Source: Bacillota bacterium (lineage in GTDB: Bacteria > Bacillota > Clostridia > Christensenellales > SZUA-584). Taken from it: a stretch of 7,808 nt of DNA. The notes below the pieces were generated by a model. That model ran no database searches. It was given only the letters and a program-made list of their open reading frames with translations, and was not told the DNA's origin. How positions within the stretch are numbered: position 1 is the stretch's first letter; each line of letters opens with the position of its first letter. Shown one piece after another: positions 5,507 through 7,808 of the stretch. The translations under genes and the position numbers were made by a program. The DNA lies in assembly GCA_023436525.1 (NCBI GenBank), contig JAEZIW010000067.1, forward strand, positions 1-7,808, given 5' to 3'.

Positions 5507-6424
5507 ATGACGTTTTTAGAATTGATTGAGAAGTTTCCAGACGAAAAATCCTGCATTGACCATTATCTCAAGATTAGGTACCCAAAAGGCATACACTGCA
5601 ATCATTGTGGTTCGCCTAAGACGTATCAACGCAAAAGCAATTTAAAGCTATTCGATTGCAAAGACTGTTTTAACACCTTCTCGCCGTTTAAAGATACCAT
5701 ATTTGAAAAATCATCAACTGATCTGCGTAAATGGTTCTATGCTATTCATCTTTTCTTAAACGGTAAAAAAGGAATATCGGCTTTGCAGCTTCAACGTGAA
5801 ATTGGCGTGACATACAAAACGGCATGGAGAATGTTACATCAGATTCGTTCCGCAATGGGTAATGCATCACAAAAAGAGTTTTTCGATACGATCATTGAAA
5901 TGGATGAAACATATGTAGGCGGCAAACCACGCAAAGACAACGATCACCATGACGGAGAAGGAAACAGCGGAGGATATAATAAGCGTGGTCGCGGCTCCGA
6001 CAAAACCCCTGTTATCGGTGCAATAGACCGTGTTAACAAGTGCGTTTATGCCAAAGTATCAATGCCGGATTCACAAGGCCGCAAACTGACGTTTAAACAG
6101 TTATTTGACGTGTTAAGCAAGGTATCAAAGCCAGAGAACGGGAACACGATTATAACAGACGAGTTTCACAGTTACAGACCACTTGAGCGTGAAAACTATG
6201 TGCATTTAAGAGTAGACCATAAACAACTATTCTCTGATGGAAAAGGAACGCATACAAACACGATAGAGAGCTTTTGGGCAACATTAAAGCGTGGTGTATA
6301 CGGTATTTATCATCATGTGTCAGTAAAGCATATGCAAGCGTATGTAGACGAGTTTTGTTTTAGATATAATAACCGTGGATTGAATATGTTTGATATGGTT
6401 TCGAGACAGGCAAAGACAACATAA
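5507..6424 (+). CDS. IS1595-family (ISXO2-like) DDE transposase, 305 aa
   Basis: It cuts and joins the element's ends during transposition. The N-terminal part holds a zinc ribbon with two CxxC pairs (C31/C34 and C51/C54), then a helix-turn-helix-like region (about 88-115, GISALQLQREIGVTYKTAWRML), as usual for this family. The catalytic core shows MDETYVGGK (132-140, Asp133), TDEFHSY (217-223, Asp218) and the HTNTIESFWATLKRGVYG block (249-266) with N251, E254 and K261. The closing HHVSVKHMQAYVDEFCFRYN (269-288) is also characteristic. The ATG at 5507 is chosen for its ribosome binding site GAGGTG (5495-5500) six bases upstream. The frame is open back to 5426, but that would cross the inverted repeat and start in host DNA. 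All catalytic residues are present, so the enzyme is probably active. No clear promoter is seen between the left end and the start. Confidence 0.95.
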   Translation: MTFLELIEKFPDEKSCIDHYLKIRYPKGIHCNHCGSPKTYQRKSNLKLFDCKDCFNTFSPFKDTIFEKSSTDLRKWFYAIHLFLNGKKGISALQLQREIGVTYKTAWRMLHQIRSAMGNASQKEFFDTIIEMDETYVGGKPRKDNDHHDGEGNSGGYNKRGRGSDKTPVIGAIDRVNKCVYAKVSMPDSQGRKLTFKQLFDVLSKVSKPENGNTIITDEFHSYRPLERENYVHLRVDHKQLFSDGKGTHTNTIESFWATLKRGVYGIYHHVSVKHMQAYVDEFCFRYNNRGLNMFDMVSRQAKTT

Positions 6425-6444
6425 TTCAATAATGATAATTAATG

Positions 6445-6478
6445 TTGAAACATATCAAAAATTGGTGTAATATATAAT
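6445..6478 (+). promoter_or_regulatory. Promoter of the passenger P63C gene
   Basis: TTGAAA (6445-6450) and TAATAT (6468-6473) have a 17-base spacer. A perfect TATAAT overlaps at 6473-6478 but would be 22 bases from this -35. Transcription would start at about 6480-6485, at the edge of the first TCGGCCGCGAAA copy. It lies 21 bases past the transposase stop codon, so the passenger gene appears to have its own control. Confidence 0.65.
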
Positions 6479-6482
6479 ATGC

Positions 6483-6494
6483 TCGGCCGCGAAA
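6483..6494 (+). repeat. TCGGCCGCGAAA, copy 1 (candidate operator)
   Basis: This is an exact 12-base match to 6539-6550. It lies at the predicted transcription start of the P63C gene, and a shared TATACG follows a few bases later in both copies (6496-6501 here). Its GC-rich core CGGCCG is palindromic and stands out against AT-rich surroundings. Confidence 0.6.
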
Positions 6495-6538
6495 ATATAC
6501 GATTAAATCGGGCAAATCTTATATGTTGTGTTGTTTTT

Positions 6539-6550
6539 TCGGCCGCGAAA
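6539..6550 (+). repeat. TCGGCCGCGAAA, copy 2 (candidate operator or leader element)
   Basis: This is the second exact copy, 56 bases after the first, and is followed by TATACG at 6555-6560. It ends 13 bases before the AGGAGGT ribosome binding site (6564-6570). CGCG at 6544-6547 can pair with CGCG at 6559-6562 next to that site, so an RNA-level role is also possible. Confidence 0.6.
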
Positions 6551-6579
6551 TCTTTATACGCGCAGGAGGTCTTTTTGCT

Positions 6580-7449
6580 ATGGAAATTGAAAAGAATCAC
6601 CCCGACTCGCCATTTGCAAAACACAGCGGAACTCTTTCTCTAGGGTTTCAAAATGTCGATTGTTATGTGCTTGATACCGAACAACGCGTTATTAGCATGA
6701 GGGCAACAGTAAAAGCTATTGCCAATGATGATAACGGAGATTTGTCAAAATATATTGGTGTGCGCACATTACAACCATATATATCGCAGGATTTAATCAA
6801 TACTCAACTAATTGAATTTACAATACCGGGGAACCCAAACAAAAGCAAAGGCATCACTGCTGAAACATTTCTTGAGATTTGCTCTGCTTATGTTAAGGCG
6901 CTGACGTCTGGAGAACCTCTTACGCCAAAACAACGCGATATTGCAGTGAATTGCTCAATTTTATTATCAGCTTGTGCAAAAACAGGCTTAATTGCCCTAA
7001 TTGACGAAGCTACCGGCTATCAGTATTTGAGAGAAGAGAATGCGTTACAAGTTAAGATTAGAGCGTTTATATCAGAGGAACTTAGAGATTGGGAAAAGAC
7101 ATTTCCGGATGAGCTATGGGAAGAATTTGGGCGATTAACAAATTGGCAGGGTTCACTACAACAACGGCCAAAATACTGGGGTAAGCTTGTTCTTGAATTA
7201 ATATATGACGCAATGGATCCTGATGTTGCAAAATATTTAAAAGATAATAAGCCAAAGCCAATTCACGGACGAAATTATCATCAATGGTTATCGGAAGATT
7301 TAGGCGTAAGGTCGCTCACTGTGCATATAAATCAAATAATAGGTATTGCAAAAACCTGCAAAGATATGGACGAGTTAAGGCACAAGGTAGCGCTATATTA
7401 CGGCAAAGAACCATTACAACTTACAATGGGAGATGTTGCCCAAAAATAA
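6580..7449 (+). CDS. P63C-domain protein carried as passenger of the IS1595-type element (289 aa)
   Basis: Proteins of this family are found in phages, plasmids and mobile DNA and have no established biochemical function. The N-terminal half (about 17-105) has the usual small-domain pattern GTLSLGFQNVDCYVLDTEQRVIS followed by ITAETFLEICSAYVKA. The P63C domain proper occupies about 135-275: LIDEATGYQ (140-148), a WEKTFPDELWEEFGRL segment (171-186), YWGKLVLELIYDAMDP (199-214) and the RNYHQWLSEDLGVRSLTVHINQI segment (231-253). All are family landmarks, and the length is typical. The ATG at 6580 follows AGGAGGT at 6564-6570 with nine bases between. The gene lies wholly inside the element's inverted repeats, with its own promoter and terminator. 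A regulatory role on the element or the cell is possible, since related N-terminal regions occur in phage antirepressor-like proteins, but this is inference. No membrane segment or signal peptide is evident. Confidence 0.9.
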   Translation: MEIEKNHPDSPFAKHSGTLSLGFQNVDCYVLDTEQRVISMRATVKAIANDDNGDLSKYIGVRTLQPYISQDLINTQLIEFTIPGNPNKSKGITAETFLEICSAYVKALTSGEPLTPKQRDIAVNCSILLSACAKTGLIALIDEATGYQYLREENALQVKIRAFISEELRDWEKTFPDELWEEFGRLTNWQGSLQQRPKYWGKLVLELIYDAMDPDVAKYLKDNKPKPIHGRNYHQWLSEDLGVRSLTVHINQIIGIAKTCKDMDELRHKVALYYGKEPLQLTMGDVAQK

Positions 7450-7459
7450 ATATAAAGAT

Positions 7460-7495
7460 AAGACCCTCTAAGCAAGATAATGAGGGTCTTTTTAT
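7460..7495 (+). terminator. Intrinsic terminator of the P63C gene inside the right end of the element
   Basis: AAGACCCTC (7460-7468) pairs perfectly with GAGGGTCTT (7482-7490), and a T-rich run TTTTTATAT follows from 7489. Read on the - strand the same stem is followed by ATCTTTATATTT. It may therefore also end transcripts of the aldo/keto reductase gene that now run into the element. Confidence 0.9.
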
Positions 7496-7508
7496 ATAAG
7501 AATGTTTA

Positions 7509-7535
7509 TTCGCCGTGAGTAATGGTATAGTTCCG
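7509..7535 (-). repeat. Right terminal inverted repeat of the IS1595-type element
   Basis: Its reverse complement begins CGGAACTATACCATTAC and matches the left end at 22 of 27 positions. It ends at the base before the right target duplication. Confidence 0.92.
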
Positions 7536-7543
7536 TTATTTAT
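7536..7543. repeat. Right 8-bp target-site duplication, containing the stop codon of the aldo/keto reductase gene
   Basis: TTATTTAT is identical to 5439-5446. Read on the - strand it is ATAAATAA, whose last three bases are the TAA stop of the gene at 7536-7808. Confidence 0.93.
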
Positions 7544-7808
7544 TCACCTTCAAAATTCTTCTGGCTACAGACAGCACCGGTTTGAAGATCGGCCCTTCCA
7601 GCTCCTTTTTCACCGTTTTCAGCTCTTCGCGAATCTTTATATGCTGCGGGCAATGCCGCTCGCACTTGCCGCATTCGATACACAGCGACGCAAAGTTCGG
7701 GTTCTTCGCCCCAAGCCCCAAATTCTGAAAATATTTCATGCGAGAGCCCTTTTTGCCGAGCAGGTACTTGTCGTTGTAAACGGAAAAACAGCCCGGTATG
7801 TTCACGCC
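7536..7808 (-). CDS. C-terminal part of an aldo/keto reductase with a ferredoxin-like 4Fe-4S tail (5' part outside window)
   Basis: About 90 residues are visible. The frame is open at the window edge, where GGC-GTG reads Gly-Val before NIPGCFSVYN, so the GTG at 7805 is not a real start. In this family of predicted oxidoreductases an NAD(P)H-dependent aldo/keto reductase barrel is followed by a cluster-binding tail containing CxPCPxGVNIPxCF and then a second Cys group. Here the second group is complete: NPNFASLCIECGKCERHCPQHIKI (residues 35-58 from the GTG), with cysteines 42, 45, 48 and 52 in a Cx2Cx2Cx3CP pattern. The family ending IREELKTVKKELE follows. The substrate is unknown; electron transfer between NAD(P)H and the cluster is inferred. 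The stop codon lies in the target duplication of the neighbouring element and the coding end is unbroken. Confidence 0.9.
   Translation of the reverse strand, partial: GVNIPGCFSVYNDKYLLGKKGSRMKYFQNLGLGAKNPNFASLCIECGKCERHCPQHIKIREELKTVKKELEGPIFKPVLSVARRILKVNK

Larger units (their letters stand above)
5447..7535 (+). mobile_element. Complete IS1595-family element with a P63C passenger gene (2089 bp)
   Basis: The element is bounded by 27-bp imperfect terminal inverted repeats (5447-5473 and 7509-7535, 22/27 identical, outer ends CGGAA) and by perfect 8-bp direct repeats TTATTTAT outside them. It encodes an IS1595-type transposase (5507-6424) and, downstream on the same strand, a P63C-domain protein (6580-7449) with its own promoter and terminator. 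Plain members of this family carry only the transposase; some members are known to carry passenger genes, and this one belongs in that class. Both open reading frames and both ends look intact and the duplication is unmutated, so the insertion looks recent and perhaps still active. The element is visibly more AT-rich than the tadA and DeoR genes beside it, which is consistent with transfer from elsewhere. Confidence 0.93.

Noticed and set aside
6523..6579. Earlier start for the P63C protein at 6523
   Set aside because: The added residues resemble no P63C N terminus, and AGGAGGT at 6564-6570 points to the ATG at 6580.
1..7808. CRISPR arrays, tRNA or rRNA genes, replication or phage attachment sites
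   Set aside because: No regularly spaced repeats, no cloverleaf or conserved rRNA stretches and no origin-like repeats were seen on either strand.

Overview
The window looks like chromosomal DNA from an anaerobic, low-to-mid GC Firmicute, most likely a clostridium. The reasons are the mix of a bactofilin, a DegV-family lipid-binding protein, a DeoR regulator and an aldo/keto reductase with a ferredoxin-like tail, together with strong AGGAGG-type ribosome binding sites before most genes. No taxonomic marker is present, so this is inference.

Layout. At 1-1063 on the + strand, the end of an envelope-type protein gene is followed 13 bases later by a bactofilin gene and a clear intrinsic terminator. 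At 1064-1247 lies a gene-free stretch with an unusually good 15-bp hairpin and a second terminator-like hairpin. From 2078 down to 1248 (- strand) is a DegV/FakB-type gene. From 3690 down to 2245 (- strand) is a PAS-like/GGDEF/HD-GYP-like protein in which both cyclic-di-GMP enzyme motifs are damaged, with its own terminator. From 4240 down to 3785 (- strand) is tadA, the tRNA adenosine deaminase. Diverging from tadA, 4386-5144 (+) is a DeoR-family regulator with a readable promoter. At 5145-5446 is a 302-bp gene-free stretch with hairpins and a short repeat-like sequence.

The main discovery is a complete mobile element at 5447-7535 (2089 bp). It has 27-bp imperfect terminal inverted repeats (22/27 identical) and a perfect 8-bp target duplication (TTATTTAT). 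It carries an IS1595-type transposase and a second, independently promoted gene coding for a P63C-domain protein. It is therefore an IS1595-family element with a passenger gene rather than a plain IS. A 12-bp sequence, TCGGCCGCGAAA, occurs twice in the passenger gene's promoter and leader and is a candidate operator. The element landed exactly on the stop codon of a - strand aldo/keto reductase gene (7536-7808, cut by the window edge). It left the protein intact but pushed that gene's original downstream DNA 2.1 kb away.

The host genes do not form one pathway: they are housekeeping (tadA), lipid (DegV), envelope/cytoskeleton (bactofilin) and signalling or regulatory (GGDEF-like, DeoR) genes. 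Within the mobile element, the transposase moves the unit. The P63C protein has no known biochemical role and may regulate the element or give it some other benefit.
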